A stretch of 29,197 bases of DNA from JBIKWM01 sp044356305 (GCA_044356305.1 JBIKWM010000038.1:1-29197), one strand, 5' to 3'. Positions 8,157 to 17,076 are shown, counted from the first letter of the stretch. The notes: a model not told the origin generated them from the sequence alone. Numbers and translations are program-made.

Positions 8157-9371
8157 ATGGGCATGGTGTATGACTACTGTGTGATAGGAGGCGGCATAGT
8201 AGGTGCGGCCACGGCTTACAAACTGCAACGGCACCGGCCACAGCGCAAGGTGCTCCTTATTGAAAAGGAAGACAGGCCCGCTGCGCATCAGACAGGTCAC
8301 AACTCAGGGGTGATCCACTCTGGTATCTATTATAGACCGGGCAGCTACAAGGCCCGGAACTGTGTGGAAGGCAGCAATGAGATCGTGGCATTTGCACGCG
8401 AGCATGGAATAAAACACGATGTGTGTGGCAAAGTGATAGTGGCCACCGATGCGGCCGAACTGCCGCACATGGACCGGATATACGGACATGGGGTGCAGAA
8501 CGGTCTGGATGGCATCCGCTACATAACGGGCGATGAGATAAAGGAGATAGAGCCATACTGTACCGGAATAAAAGGCCTTTGGGTGCCACAGACCGGGATC
8601 ATAGATTTTGTAGGGGCCACGACCAAAATGATTGACCTGATGCTTCGGTTGAATCAGGACAGCAGGGCTTTGTTCAGTGAAGAGGTCATCGGATTGGGCA
8701 CACAGGACGGAATACGCGTCATCATAACGGACAAGGGCACCTACCACAGTCGCTTTGTCGTGGTGTGCGGTGGTCTGCACAGCGACCGCCTTGCCCGGGC
8801 CGATGGCAGCGAACCGGGCATGAGCATTGTAGGTTTCCGGGGCGATTATTACGAGTTGGCCGAACATGCCAAACACAAGGTGCGCAACCTGATTTACCCC
8901 GTACCCAACCCCGAATTCCCATTCCTAGGAGTGCATTTCACCCGAATGGTAGATGGTAGCGTGGAGTGCGGACCAAATGCGGTTTTCACGTTCAAACGCG
9001 AAGGCTACGGCAAGACTGATCTGAACCTGCGCGACTCTTGGGAGGCGCTCACCTACCCCGGCACGTGGAGGCTATTTGCCAAACATTGGCGCTTCGGGCT
9101 TGATGAGTACCGCAGGGCGTTCAGCAAACGTCTGTTCCTGCAACGGTTGCAGCGACTCATCCCATCGCTCGAAATGAATGATCTGGTACCGGGCCGTGCG
9201 GGGGTGCGCGCCATGGCGCTGAACCCGGATGGGACCATGATCGATGATTTCAAGATAGTGCGTAACGGCACGGCCCTTCACGTGCTCAACGCCCCGAGTC
9301 CTGCTGCCACCGCCAGCCTAGCCATTGGCGAAGAGATAGCCCGAATGGCCTCCGAGATGGAACAGGACTGA
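8157..9371 (+). CDS. lhgO: L-2-hydroxyglutarate oxidase
   Basis: A 404-residue FAD protein of the DAO family that matches LhgO, which oxidises L-2-hydroxyglutarate to 2-oxoglutarate and so repairs a by-product of malate and lactate dehydrogenases. The FAD dinucleotide fold is at the N-terminus: YDYCVIGGGIVGAATAYKLQ, then LLIEKE with its ribose-binding Glu36. HQTGHNSGVIHSGIYYRPGS (44-63) is highly characteristic of LhgO. Near the C-terminus, GRAGVRAMALNPDG and NAPSPAATASLAIGEEIA are the usual family endings. ATGs at 8157 and 8163 are both plausible; the first is given. Its stop codon overlaps the start of the next gene in a TGATG junction, so the two are translationally coupled. Confidence 0.94.
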   Translation: MGMVYDYCVIGGGIVGAATAYKLQRHRPQRKVLLIEKEDRPAAHQTGHNSGVIHSGIYYRPGSYKARNCVEGSNEIVAFAREHGIKHDVCGKVIVATDAAELPHMDRIYGHGVQNGLDGIRYITGDEIKEIEPYCTGIKGLWVPQTGIIDFVGATTKMIDLMLRLNQDSRALFSEEVIGLGTQDGIRVIITDKGTYHSRFVVVCGGLHSDRLARADGSEPGMSIVGFRGDYYELAEHAKHKVRNLIYPVPNPEFPFLGVHFTRMVDGSVECGPNAVFTFKREGYGKTDLNLRDSWEALTYPGTWRLFAKHWRFGLDEYRRAFSKRLFLQRLQRLIPSLEMNDLVPGRAGVRAMALNPDGTMIDDFKIVRNGTALHVLNAPSPAATASLAIGEEIARMASEMEQD

Positions 9372-10435
9372 TGCGTATCGGCATTGTCCATTTCCGCCTG
9401 TTGCACAACGGAGGCCTCGAACGGAGGCTCTTCAATTACATAAGGGTATTCCGCGCCATGGGCCACCAGGTGGAGGTGGTGGTGTCGAAGGTTGATGAGA
9501 GCATTGAATTACCTGCCGATGTGCGGCTGCACCGCATAAACCTGTGCGCGGTTCCCAAGCCTGTGCGCATGTATTTCTTCGATAGAAGGGCCTCACAGAT
9601 CCTGGAAAAGGAACGTTTTGATCTGAGTCTTTCCCTTGGACGAACGGGCAACAATGACCTGCTGATCTGCCCAGGCACACATAAAGGCTATTTAAAAGCC
9701 ATGGCGGTCGGTTTCCCATCACCTATCGATCTGCTCAACATCTGGCTCGATAGGCGGGCCTACCGTACATCGCGGATCATATTGGCTGCATCAGAGATGA
9801 TGCGGCAAGAGGTTTTGGGCCTTTATGATATCAATCCGGAAAAAGTGAAAGTGCTGCTGCCGCCCATTGATGTGGCACGGTTCAATGCGGTGAGCGATGA
9901 GGTACGGTCAACTCTGCGTGAAAAATATCTGCCGGGATTCAAAGGGAAGGTTGCCGCATTCCTCAGCATGGGGGCACACCGCAAAGGACACGCATTTCTG
10001 CTTGAGGTTTTCTCAGGGCTTGGCGATGAGGTCTGCCTGCTCATGGTAGGCAACGGCCCAACAGGGAATATGCCACCCAATGTGCGCCACATAGGGGTTG
10101 TGAATGATACGGCCCCTATCCATCAACTAGCCGATGTGCTGGTACATCCGGCCCAATACGAGCCTTTCGGTCAGATAGTGACCGAGGCGCTGCTTTGCGG
10201 CACCCCGGCCCTGGTTTCAGATATGGTTGGCGCAAAATCAATCGTGGGTCCTGATATGGGCGAGGTGCTGCCTGTTGGCGATGTGGGAAGATGGCGCCAT
10301 GCCATCATGAAATGGGCCACATCGGGCAGAAGGGTACGAGAGACAGATATGCTGCGCCAGCATCTGAGCACCGAGGGTCATTGCCTTGAGATGCTCCGAT
10401 TGGCATCCATCTCATCGGAACCGGCTTCCAGGTAG
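9371..10435 (+). CDS. Glycosyltransferase family 4 (GT-B fold)
   Basis: A 354-residue cytoplasmic glycosyltransferase that probably adds a sugar from a nucleotide donor to an envelope glycan. The N-terminal half has the acceptor-domain start MRIGIVHFRLLHNGGLERRL. The C-terminal half has the donor-binding domain: FLSMGAHRKGHAFLLEVF, then NVRHIGVVND, and the E-x7-E motif in YEPFGQIVTEALLCGTPALV (~262-281), diagnostic for Glycos_transf_1. There is no membrane segment. The first base of its ATG is the last base of the lhgO stop codon. Its tail overlaps the tail of the convergent GT39-like gene by 24 bp, and no terminator is visible between them. Donor and acceptor cannot be told. Confidence 0.9.
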   Translation: MRIGIVHFRLLHNGGLERRLFNYIRVFRAMGHQVEVVVSKVDESIELPADVRLHRINLCAVPKPVRMYFFDRRASQILEKERFDLSLSLGRTGNNDLLICPGTHKGYLKAMAVGFPSPIDLLNIWLDRRAYRTSRIILAASEMMRQEVLGLYDINPEKVKVLLPPIDVARFNAVSDEVRSTLREKYLPGFKGKVAAFLSMGAHRKGHAFLLEVFSGLGDEVCLLMVGNGPTGNMPPNVRHIGVVNDTAPIHQLADVLVHPAQYEPFGQIVTEALLCGTPALVSDMVGAKSIVGPDMGEVLPVGDVGRWRHAIMKWATSGRRVRETDMLRQHLSTEGHCLEMLRLASISSEPASR

Positions 10436-12280
10436 GCCCATCTCATCTATCCAGACGGTCGTCTTTCCCGGATTCCAGACATAGATCCGTAAGCGGGCAC
10501 CTTTATGCAGCACGGGGTCAAATTCAATCGAATTCTGCGCCCATTGCCAGTCAGTATGTGCATTGTCTGCTCCTTGCACCTCAATGTAACTGCTTGAGAT
10601 GTGCTTATCATCCTTGAAATACGACATGACCAGATTGACCTCCTTCAGATCGGGCATTCCTTTGATCACCGCATCGCAATAGTAACGACCATCGGTGGGG
10701 GCAATAGAATCTGTGCTGAACTCGATATTGGCTGAGAACTCATTCTCGGGGCCTAGTCTCTGAACAGAACGATCGTCCACTTCCGCATTGCCCATTTTGC
10801 CTGAGAAAGAAAGCCTTATAACGGGACGCGCCCGATCAAGACGATAGGTGTAAGTGGTCACCGCCTCGGCCCTCAGGGTGTCGCAGCTCAATGCATAGCG
10901 GCTCAGCAGGCGGAGGGCCTCTTCGCCCTTTTGGTCGGGATTGTACGCCACAATGAGGTGGCAGATACTGAATCGCGGCCGCTCGTCAAGCCCGATCACA
11001 TCGCGCAGAACAATAAAGGCATTCTTCGCTGCGAGATCGGCAATGGTGCTCTTGGGATCGGCATACCCCTCGCGGTCATAATAAAACGCGAACGACCGGT
11101 ACTGGTACCACGGAAAAATAACTGAACATGTGCTGTCGCTCGCGGTAGCGCTGGCGTGGTCAGCTGTGAGCCGCCAGTCTTCATTATTCGTCTGCTCGGT
11201 ATTGAGGTAAGAGGCCAGCAGCCCGCACAAACATGCACCGGCCGCCACGCGTGAAAGTGCGTAGGGCAACGCTGCCAACGAGGCACCGGCCAGCACGGCA
11301 AGGCCGATATGGGCACTCAACACATAATTCTCCTGAAACACCGGATTAGCAAGGTGAGAAAAGGCGGCATTGACCAGGTAAGGACTCAGGGTCCATAGTA
11401 GTCCCAGCAGATAAGGGCGCCATTTACCCTCGGCCCTGTGCAGCGACACAACCGCTCCGGCCACCGCAATAAGCACCAGGCCGATCTTATGCAGCAGGCC
11501 GATCTGGTCATACTGCAAGGTGAGCAACTGATTTGCCACCCGCAAAAGGTCAGTGCCAGTGGGTGGTTGCAACCAGCTTGCCGACCCGTTGGCGTAGTAT
11601 GGTGCGGTGATGTAATACACTGCGAACAGCGCCCCACCGGCCATTACGCCCACAGCGGTCCATGCTCTGTTAGCCAATACTGCTGCCGGCATGAACAGGA
11701 TGAGAAGGAACAAGGCCGGGAGGTTGAAAACCGAAGTGGGGTGCGCAAAGATCATGGCACCGGTGCTCAGGGCAAGCAATACATACCTCCACCAATGGCC
11801 CCAACGTAATGCACCGAGCAGCATGCCGTATGTGGTCACGTTCAGCAATAACATGAGTCCGTATGGCCTGGCAAGGTGCGCCACGTGGATGGGATAGGCT
11901 GTGCAGGTCCAAACCGCAGCGCTGAGCAGCCCCACCCACAACCCGAAATGCCTGCGGAGAAAATGGAACAGGGCACCGGCAGCCAATGAGACACACATGA
12001 CACTGAATGCCCGCGTGGCCACCTCGCTGATACCGAACAACCTGATCCACCCAGCAATCAGGATGTTGTAAAGAGGCGGATTGGGATCGTTGCGGGCCTG
12101 GGCCACCAGTTCGGGTACACTCATCTGAGCGAACCACAGATGCACGGCCTCGTCAAGAAAATAGCTGCTAAAGCCAAGATCAATACTCTTTACAATGGCA
12201 TTGACAGCCACAAACAGGGCTACAATGGGCCAATGCCAACGGTCGGTAAGATCTTGCTGCACGGGGTTGCGAAGAAACAC
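10412..12280 (-). CDS. Membrane glycosyltransferase of the GT39/ArnT (PMT-like, GT-C) type with a C-terminal beta domain
   Basis: A 622-residue multi-pass inner-membrane protein. About ten hydrophobic segments lie between residues ~17 and 370. The first large outer loop carries FLDEAVHLWFA, with D43-E44 in the position of the metal/catalytic acid motif of GT-C transferases, which move a sugar from a polyprenyl-phosphate carrier on the outer side of the membrane. NDPNPPLYNILIAGWIRLFG and RPYGLMLLL are also typical of PMT_2 proteins. Residues ~390-480 are periplasmic, and the last ~140 (VIRLSFSGKMGNAEV onward) look like an extra beta-sandwich, possibly carbohydrate-binding. The start is a GTG at 12280, 12 bp after the GNAT-like gene, so the two form an operon. 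Confidence 0.82.
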   Translation of the reverse strand: MFLRNPVQQDLTDRWHWPIVALFVAVNAIVKSIDLGFSSYFLDEAVHLWFAQMSVPELVAQARNDPNPPLYNILIAGWIRLFGISEVATRAFSVMCVSLAAGALFHFLRRHFGLWVGLLSAAVWTCTAYPIHVAHLARPYGLMLLLNVTTYGMLLGALRWGHWWRYVLLALSTGAMIFAHPTSVFNLPALFLLILFMPAAVLANRAWTAVGVMAGGALFAVYYITAPYYANGSASWLQPPTGTDLLRVANQLLTLQYDQIGLLHKIGLVLIAVAGAVVSLHRAEGKWRPYLLGLLWTLSPYLVNAAFSHLANPVFQENYVLSAHIGLAVLAGASLAALPYALSRVAAGACLCGLLASYLNTEQTNNEDWRLTADHASATASDSTCSVIFPWYQYRSFAFYYDREGYADPKSTIADLAAKNAFIVLRDVIGLDERPRFSICHLIVAYNPDQKGEEALRLLSRYALSCDTLRAEAVTTYTYRLDRARPVIRLSFSGKMGNAEVDDRSVQRLGPENEFSANIEFSTDSIAPTDGRYYCDAVIKGMPDLKEVNLVMSYFKDDKHISSSYIEVQGADNAHTDWQWAQNSIEFDPVLHKGARLRIYVWNPGKTTVWIDEMGLPGSRFR

Positions 12281-12292
12281 AACCCAATAGAA

Positions 12293-13555
12293 TCAGGCCT
12301 CGGCCTCCACCTGCTCCTTAAAGGGCCTGCGCTGCACCCATTCGGGCTGGCGCAGATTGCTGAGGAACATGCGGGCAATGCGGTTGGTGACCCCATTGGT
12401 ATGGCGGGCCAACAGGCGCAACTGGTGCGGCTCGCAACCCACGGTGCTCTTAATCTCGAGTGCGGTGCGACCCGTATCAACCTCTTTCACACCATCGGCA
12501 ATGCCATCGGCCACCTGGTGATACAGTATATTGAGGTAAAGCGCACATTCCTGATTCACCGTGTAGTCCATACCTATGTAATGGGCCATGTTGCGCGTGG
12601 TGCCCAATAAGGTGGAGTAGAAACCCACCATGGTGCCATCTGCATTGAAATATCCAACAACGCGGTAGCGGTTCTCGAGGGCCATTTTCAGGTCAATGAA
12701 ATAACCACGGGGCAATGCTGCCATCACAAAATCGGCCTTCCCCTCTACCTCCGAGTAAAGTTGCCACATGCGCTCCTCATGCTGCTGCATGTCGGCCAAG
12801 GTGAGTTCGCGGTGGCTTATCTGCTCAAATTTCTTGAAGGCCGACTTGGCCCGTACGCGATACTTTGACGAGAAAGCATCGAGGTACTCATCCATCGACT
12901 TCCAATCGCGCAGGTTGATGACCATCTGCGGTTGGATGTGGAAGGGGATGAGGTCGTCATCGGCCGCGTGAATGGCATCGAACAGGTCATCCGTCAGGTC
13001 CTTGTATAGCACGGTACGAATCTTCTTGCCACTCAGATCGTCTTTCATGACCCGTTCAACAGCCTTCAGTAGTGTCTCCGCTTTGCGTCTGTCACTTACA
13101 CCGGTGGCAAACCTGGCTCCATACTGACCGGTGAGGTAAACATTACCAAGCACCAACATACGCACCCCGAACTGCTCAAGGCCGCGGACCATCACGTCCT
13201 TTGCCTGTGAAATGAGCGAACCGGCATCGGCAACACGGTCAGTGTCGACATTGCGGTCTATCTTATTGATCCGCAGATCGAATTCCTGAAAATAAAATGC
13301 TGCCATGGGCACGGTGCCCTCATAGGCCAGAACATAATGGAACCGCAATCCGGCCACGGGATGTTGCTCAAGCGCAGCCAGATAAGGCACGGTGAGCATG
13401 GGTTCATCGCGGCCTACAAGGGCGGTCCAATGCGCCACGGGAATCTCGAATGCCGATGAGAAGTGGGCAAACGAAAGGGCATCGGTGGCGGTGCTGTCCT
13501 GGCAACGGAGCCTGATGTCGCTCAGGCGTTTGCTGATGCTGTTGAATGATACCAT
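12293..13555 (-). CDS. GNAT-like / FemAB-like acyltransferase (peptidogalycan-type) of unknown substrate
   Basis: A 420-residue soluble protein. PVAHWTALVGRDEPMLTVPYLAALE (~39-63) is the typical opening of the DUF482 / peptidogalycan family, and a GNAT-like core follows: MDEYLDAFSSKYRVRAKSAFKKFE (~222-245), then RYRVVGYFNADGTMVGFYSTLLG and HYIGMDYTVNQECALYLNILYH, the pattern of acyl-CoA N-acyltransferase folds that handle cell-wall or lipid-linked substrates. The family assignment is moderate and the chemistry is not known. It sits 6 bp after the DUF885 gene and 12 bp before the GT39-like gene, so all three are probably co-transcribed, suggesting an envelope modification role. Confidence 0.68.
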   Translation of the reverse strand: MVSFNSISKRLSDIRLRCQDSTATDALSFAHFSSAFEIPVAHWTALVGRDEPMLTVPYLAALEQHPVAGLRFHYVLAYEGTVPMAAFYFQEFDLRINKIDRNVDTDRVADAGSLISQAKDVMVRGLEQFGVRMLVLGNVYLTGQYGARFATGVSDRRKAETLLKAVERVMKDDLSGKKIRTVLYKDLTDDLFDAIHAADDDLIPFHIQPQMVINLRDWKSMDEYLDAFSSKYRVRAKSAFKKFEQISHRELTLADMQQHEERMWQLYSEVEGKADFVMAALPRGYFIDLKMALENRYRVVGYFNADGTMVGFYSTLLGTTRNMAHYIGMDYTVNQECALYLNILYHQVADGIADGVKEVDTGRTALEIKSTVGCEPHQLRLLARHTNGVTNRIARMFLSNLRQPEWVQRRPFKEQVEAEA

Positions 13556-13561
13556 ACGGGG

Positions 13562-15331
13562 TCAGTTCGCTTTGGTGCGGGCCGAAAGCATCATCTCGCT
13601 CACGTGCCTCACCGGTGCGCTGCCAAAGCTCAGGAACTCCTCGTGAAAGCGCTTCAGACTAAAGGCGTTGCCCTCGGCCATTCGCACCTCATCGCGCAGT
13701 TGCATGATATCAGCAAAACCGGTGAAATAGCTGCTCAACTGAACCTGAGTGAGAATGGCCCTGCGGTATTTGCCTCTGGCCTCGGCCTCTTGTTGGAATG
13801 CCTGCCGCATAAGCAGGTCCAGGGCCTGTTCCTCGTTCATATTGAGCACGTGTACACTGTGGTCAAGAATGGTATTGCATACGGTACGCAGGTTCCATTT
13901 GTAGTACATCAACCAGAGTTCGGGGCTATTGTTCCCGTAACCTGCCTCCAGCATCATGCGCTCGGTGTAAACGGCCCATCCTTCCACCATGGCACCATTG
14001 CCAAGAATGGCCTTGATGATGCTCGGTGCCCGATTGTTGTAGATCAGTTGGGCGTAGTGGCCCGGTATGGCCTCGTGTATGTTCAGAATCTGGAGGATGT
14101 AGCTGTTGTACTCGCGCAGGTAGCTCTCGGCCCGTGCGGGCTCCATGCCTGTGAGGGGGTGTACGTTGTACCAGGTCTCGCGGCCCTTGTCATACGGCCC
14201 CGGTGCGCTTATGCTGGCCACGCTCACACCGCTCATGAAAGCTGGTTCCTCGCGCACCACAAGGGGCTTATCGGGGTCGAGGGTCAGAAGGTCCTTCTCG
14301 GTGACAAATCGGTTCAGTTCAGGAATCTGTCGTTCTATGGCCTGTAGGAACGAGTCGGGCTGAGCGTGTACATGGCTCAAGGTGTCGATGAGCATACGGA
14401 TGGCCATGAGGCTGTCGGCAGGCATGGCCATCTTGCCCATGTGCTTGGTCCACAGTTGCCTTGTGAGGCTGTCCATGCGCTGATGGAGCTCGGTCTTGGC
14501 AGCAATGGCCATTTCGAACACCTCTTGGGCGTGGTGCACCGAATTGATATCATGGCTGAATTTTTCAGCGAAAAGTGCCTTGCCGATGCGTGGGCTACGG
14601 GCCTTGGTCTGCAGTTTGGACAACCAGTCGTTCTCCAAAAAGCCGATATACCCTTCAATGCCTTTGCGGGCCGAATCGAGGTCGGTGCTGATGAGCTTCT
14701 TCACGCTGTCGGTGAGGGCACAAGAGGCAATGGTATCGGTGAGCCACGGGCCAATAAGTTCGAGGGTGCCTCGGCTCTGCTGAATGGCCAACTCGGTGTG
14801 TTCGCGAGTTGGATCCTTAATCAGCGTGCGGGCATTTGTGTAATACTGCTTCACACGCTGCAGGCGGCCGCGCAGTGCCAGAAGCCTGTCTTCCAACGGG
14901 GCATGGGTGCTATTGATCACCGCATCCATCGCATTGGCCACGTTGAAAACACTTGGGTTCCACTCGTGCTCCTTGAAAGTCTGGATGCCCCAGATGGTAG
15001 CCTTGAGGTGGTCGCGCATCATACGCAGATCTATCTGTTGGCTGCGGCCAAGTTCCTCTTCCTTAAACGTGGCAAGGCTATCCAGATGACTCAGGCAGAA
15101 TTTCAACTGCTCATCGGTTCGCTCCTGCCCTGGCACCGGCAATACACTGTCGTAGGCATGATAGCCCACCATGCTGGCCCAAACAGGTTCCAGTTTCCAG
15201 AGGTCTTCAATGAACCTATCGCGGTAGCCATCAAAACGCTGGTCGGGGGTCATGTCTCCTTTCTTCCTGTTGTCGCAGGCCACGAAGGCCACTGCCACGA
15301 GGGCAACGGTAACAATGATTCGGTGCTTCAT
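13562..15331 (-). CDS. DUF885 family lipoprotein (putative metallopeptidase)
   Basis: A 589-residue exported protein. The signal peptide ends in a plausible lipobox (VAVAFVAC20), so it is likely anchored to a membrane as a lipoprotein. The body matches DUF885, whose members carry a gluzincin-like signature; here it is H419-E420-A-I-P-G-H425, followed by MVEGWAVYTERMMLEAGY, with a further helix holding LWLMYYKWNLRTVCNTILDH. Some characterised relatives are peptidases or hydrolases, but the substrate is not established for most. The ATG at 15331 starts the signal peptide; the open frame extends to 15397. It is the first gene of a three-gene operon with the GNAT-like and GT39-like genes. Confidence 0.88.
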   Translation of the reverse strand: MKHRIIVTVALVAVAFVACDNRKKGDMTPDQRFDGYRDRFIEDLWKLEPVWASMVGYHAYDSVLPVPGQERTDEQLKFCLSHLDSLATFKEEELGRSQQIDLRMMRDHLKATIWGIQTFKEHEWNPSVFNVANAMDAVINSTHAPLEDRLLALRGRLQRVKQYYTNARTLIKDPTREHTELAIQQSRGTLELIGPWLTDTIASCALTDSVKKLISTDLDSARKGIEGYIGFLENDWLSKLQTKARSPRIGKALFAEKFSHDINSVHHAQEVFEMAIAAKTELHQRMDSLTRQLWTKHMGKMAMPADSLMAIRMLIDTLSHVHAQPDSFLQAIERQIPELNRFVTEKDLLTLDPDKPLVVREEPAFMSGVSVASISAPGPYDKGRETWYNVHPLTGMEPARAESYLREYNSYILQILNIHEAIPGHYAQLIYNNRAPSIIKAILGNGAMVEGWAVYTERMMLEAGYGNNSPELWLMYYKWNLRTVCNTILDHSVHVLNMNEEQALDLLMRQAFQQEAEARGKYRRAILTQVQLSSYFTGFADIMQLRDEVRMAEGNAFSLKRFHEEFLSFGSAPVRHVSEMMLSARTKAN

Positions 15332-15335
15332 GGGC

Positions 15336-15343
15336 CAAAAGTA
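15336..15343 (-). promoter_or_regulatory. -7 box directly before the DUF885 gene
   Basis: On the minus strand this reads TACTTTTG, a perfect fit to the Bacteroidota -7 consensus TANNTTTG, and is separated from the ATG by only four bases (GCCC). A transcript starting the usual few bases downstream would be leaderless. No clear -33 element is visible. Confidence 0.4.
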
Positions 15344-15470
15344 TCGGAGACGTTGCGCCTTTGATCCATACCGACCGTGCCAATAATTCACAACCAAGAA
15401 AACAATGACTTAAATGAGACTGCGCCTGATGGCCCAAAACAAGTCAATGATCCATACAGATAGCAAAGAG

Positions 15471-15515
15471 GAAAGGGCGGAGGGGGTAAAGCGAATCACT
15501 GTCCCCTACCCTTTC
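15471..15515 (-). other. Stable hairpin in the gap after the Cys-rich lipoprotein gene
   Basis: GAAAGGG (15471-15477) pairs with CCCTTTC (15509-15515), and AGGGG (15481-15485) with CCCCT (15503-15507), separated by a small internal bulge. It lies about 70 bp past the end of the minus-strand envelope operon and could mark its transcript end, although the following U content is poor. The rest of the gap 15344-15586 holds nothing I recognise. Confidence 0.35.
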
Positions 15516-15586
15516 GCACTGCCCATCCTAAGTGACATACTCAGAAAAGCAATGGGCGTTATGAAAGATAAAGATGCCCTACGCTC

Positions 15587-16072
15587 TCAGAACTTGCTCA
15601 GTTCCATCGGGTCCTGATCGCCAGAGCGGTCAATGGCCGCACCGTTGAGGCTAAAGGTGCGGGTGATGTTGCGGTAGCAGCAGCAGCAGTCTTTCGGATA
15701 TGTGCCACTGATCTTGATATCTGCGATCCGATAGGCGTTTGAAAGGCTGTTGTCGAATATCACGTAGTCGAAGTTGCCGAAGGTCTCGGCCCCTGCGAAG
15801 GGGGTGCCATCGGTAAGTGTGATGATGCTGTCGCCTGAGGCAAACTGGTCGGCCAGTCTGAAGGTGTCAATCCCCACGCTCGAGCCTTTGGCGTAGCGCA
15901 CCACCATGGCACTGTCCACCTCGCCCCAGGCAAAATCGGCTGTGCTGAAACGGAAGCGGAGGGCATTGATCATTGCGGTGTCGGGCGCATCGCATTCCAC
16001 ATTGAAACACGGGTTGCACCCCGCGAAAAGTGTGGCGGTCAGGGCGGTGAGTACGAGAAGGGAACGGTTCAT
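15587..16072 (-). CDS. Small Cys-rich lipoprotein of unknown function
   Basis: I do not recognise this 161-residue protein. It has a signal peptide with a good lipobox (TLFAGC, Cys19), so it should be lipid-anchored. The mature part is a probable beta-rich domain. Three more cysteines lie close to the anchor (residues 19-27, NPCFNVEC), and an unusual run of four consecutive cysteines occurs at 129-132 (YPKDCCCCYRN). Its ATG overlaps the stop codon of the upstream alpha/beta hydrolase by four bases (ATGA), so it is translationally coupled as the last gene of the five-gene envelope operon. Confidence 0.78.
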   Translation of the reverse strand: MNRSLLVLTALTATLFAGCNPCFNVECDAPDTAMINALRFRFSTADFAWGEVDSAMVVRYAKGSSVGIDTFRLADQFASGDSIITLTDGTPFAGAETFGNFDYVIFDNSLSNAYRIADIKISGTYPKDCCCCYRNITRTFSLNGAAIDRSGDQDPMELSKF

Positions 16073-17076
16073 TCGGTCCGTTGGGTACGGGGCCGCAGCC
16101 CCATGATCTGGGCGACAAATCTACGTGATTCGCTTACCACGTCATCTACCTGTGCTGACCGGAGGGGGCTGCATATCACGTGCTCGCCCGCTTCAGGGAA
16201 CGGGCGGTCCCACTTGCGGTGGGGCGGAGTGCCCAGCTGGCTATACATCCTGCGCATGGCTGGCACACTCACCACATGGTCCTGATTCACCTCATCCTTG
16301 TAGTAGTAGCCCAACATCACCGGCTGCCTCACTGCCGCAAATGTCTCGGAGGTCATCAGGCCCTGAATGCTGCGCTGCACGGCCAGAATGCCTTCGAGGC
16401 GGTAACAGGTGGTCCAATACTTCTTGAATTCGGCATCGGCCTCAAAGCACCTTTCTTTTCCTTTGAATGCGGCCTGGGCCAGCTTCCATCCCCACGGCCA
16501 CATGATAATGCCCGCGCCCGGCACGGCCAATTCGATGTTGGGCGAGAGGAGAATGAGGGCCGCCACCTCCGGATGATGGGCGGCCAGATACAGTCCGTGT
16601 GTGGCACCCGTGCTGCAGCAGATGAGTATGACCGAATCGCCCAGCAACTTGCCCACGGCCAGAGCCTCTTTGGCCGACTCGAGGTAGTTCTCGGCAGTAA
16701 GTCGGCTAAGGGGGCCCACCGTGTCAAGACCGTGGTGCACCATGCGGGGCAGGTACAGATTGCAGCCGAATTCGCGGGCCAACGGCCTGTGCAACGGATC
16801 GGCCTCAAACTTCGAGGCCGAGAATCCATGGAGGTATACCATGGCGTAGGGCGTGCGGGTTCCGGCACTATCGGCCCAAACAATCTCGGCCCCGTTGCCA
16901 GGTTTCAGAGTGGGGTGGGCAGCCTCCTGGGCCTTCACCCATTCCTCGATGTCTAGGGTACCCTCTGTCAGCGTTGGCAGGTGGGGGTCAGGCACAAACG
17001 GTTCGGGCCGCGGGCCCACATATATGACCACGGCCACCACAAATAAGATCACAACCGCGATATACCTTTTCCTCAT
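16069..17076 (-). CDS. Membrane-anchored alpha/beta hydrolase
   Basis: A 335-residue serine hydrolase. Residues 4-20 form an uncleaved membrane anchor, leaving the catalytic domain outside the cytoplasm. The oxyanion loop is YLHGFSASKFE (81-91). The nucleophile elbow reads LICCSTGATHG with Ser155; the usual GxSxG has become C-C-S-T-G. Probable remaining triad members are Asp261 or Asp266 (YYYKDEVNQDHV) and His299 (EAGEHVI). It probably cleaves an ester or amide, but the substrate is unknown. It lies 40 bp after the OppC-like gene and overlaps the Cys-rich lipoprotein start by four bases, which suggests a role in the same envelope process. Confidence 0.85.
   Translation of the reverse strand: MRKRYIAVVILFVVAVVIYVGPRPEPFVPDPHLPTLTEGTLDIEEWVKAQEAAHPTLKPGNGAEIVWADSAGTRTPYAMVYLHGFSASKFEADPLHRPLAREFGCNLYLPRMVHHGLDTVGPLSRLTAENYLESAKEALAVGKLLGDSVILICCSTGATHGLYLAAHHPEVAALILLSPNIELAVPGAGIIMWPWGWKLAQAAFKGKERCFEADAEFKKYWTTCYRLEGILAVQRSIQGLMTSETFAAVRQPVMLGYYYKDEVNQDHVVSVPAMRRMYSQLGTPPHRKWDRPFPEAGEHVICSPLRSAQVDDVVSESRRFVAQIMGLRPRTQRTE

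Noticed and set aside
14366..15364. Plus-strand open frame of 332 codons opposite the DUF885 gene
   Set aside because: Antisense shadow; the DUF885 frame has the signal peptide and the HEAIPGH motif.
15414..15617. 67-codon plus-strand open frame in the gap before the DUF885 gene
   Set aside because: No motif, it runs into the antisense of the Cys-rich lipoprotein gene, and a purine-rich hairpin occupies its middle.
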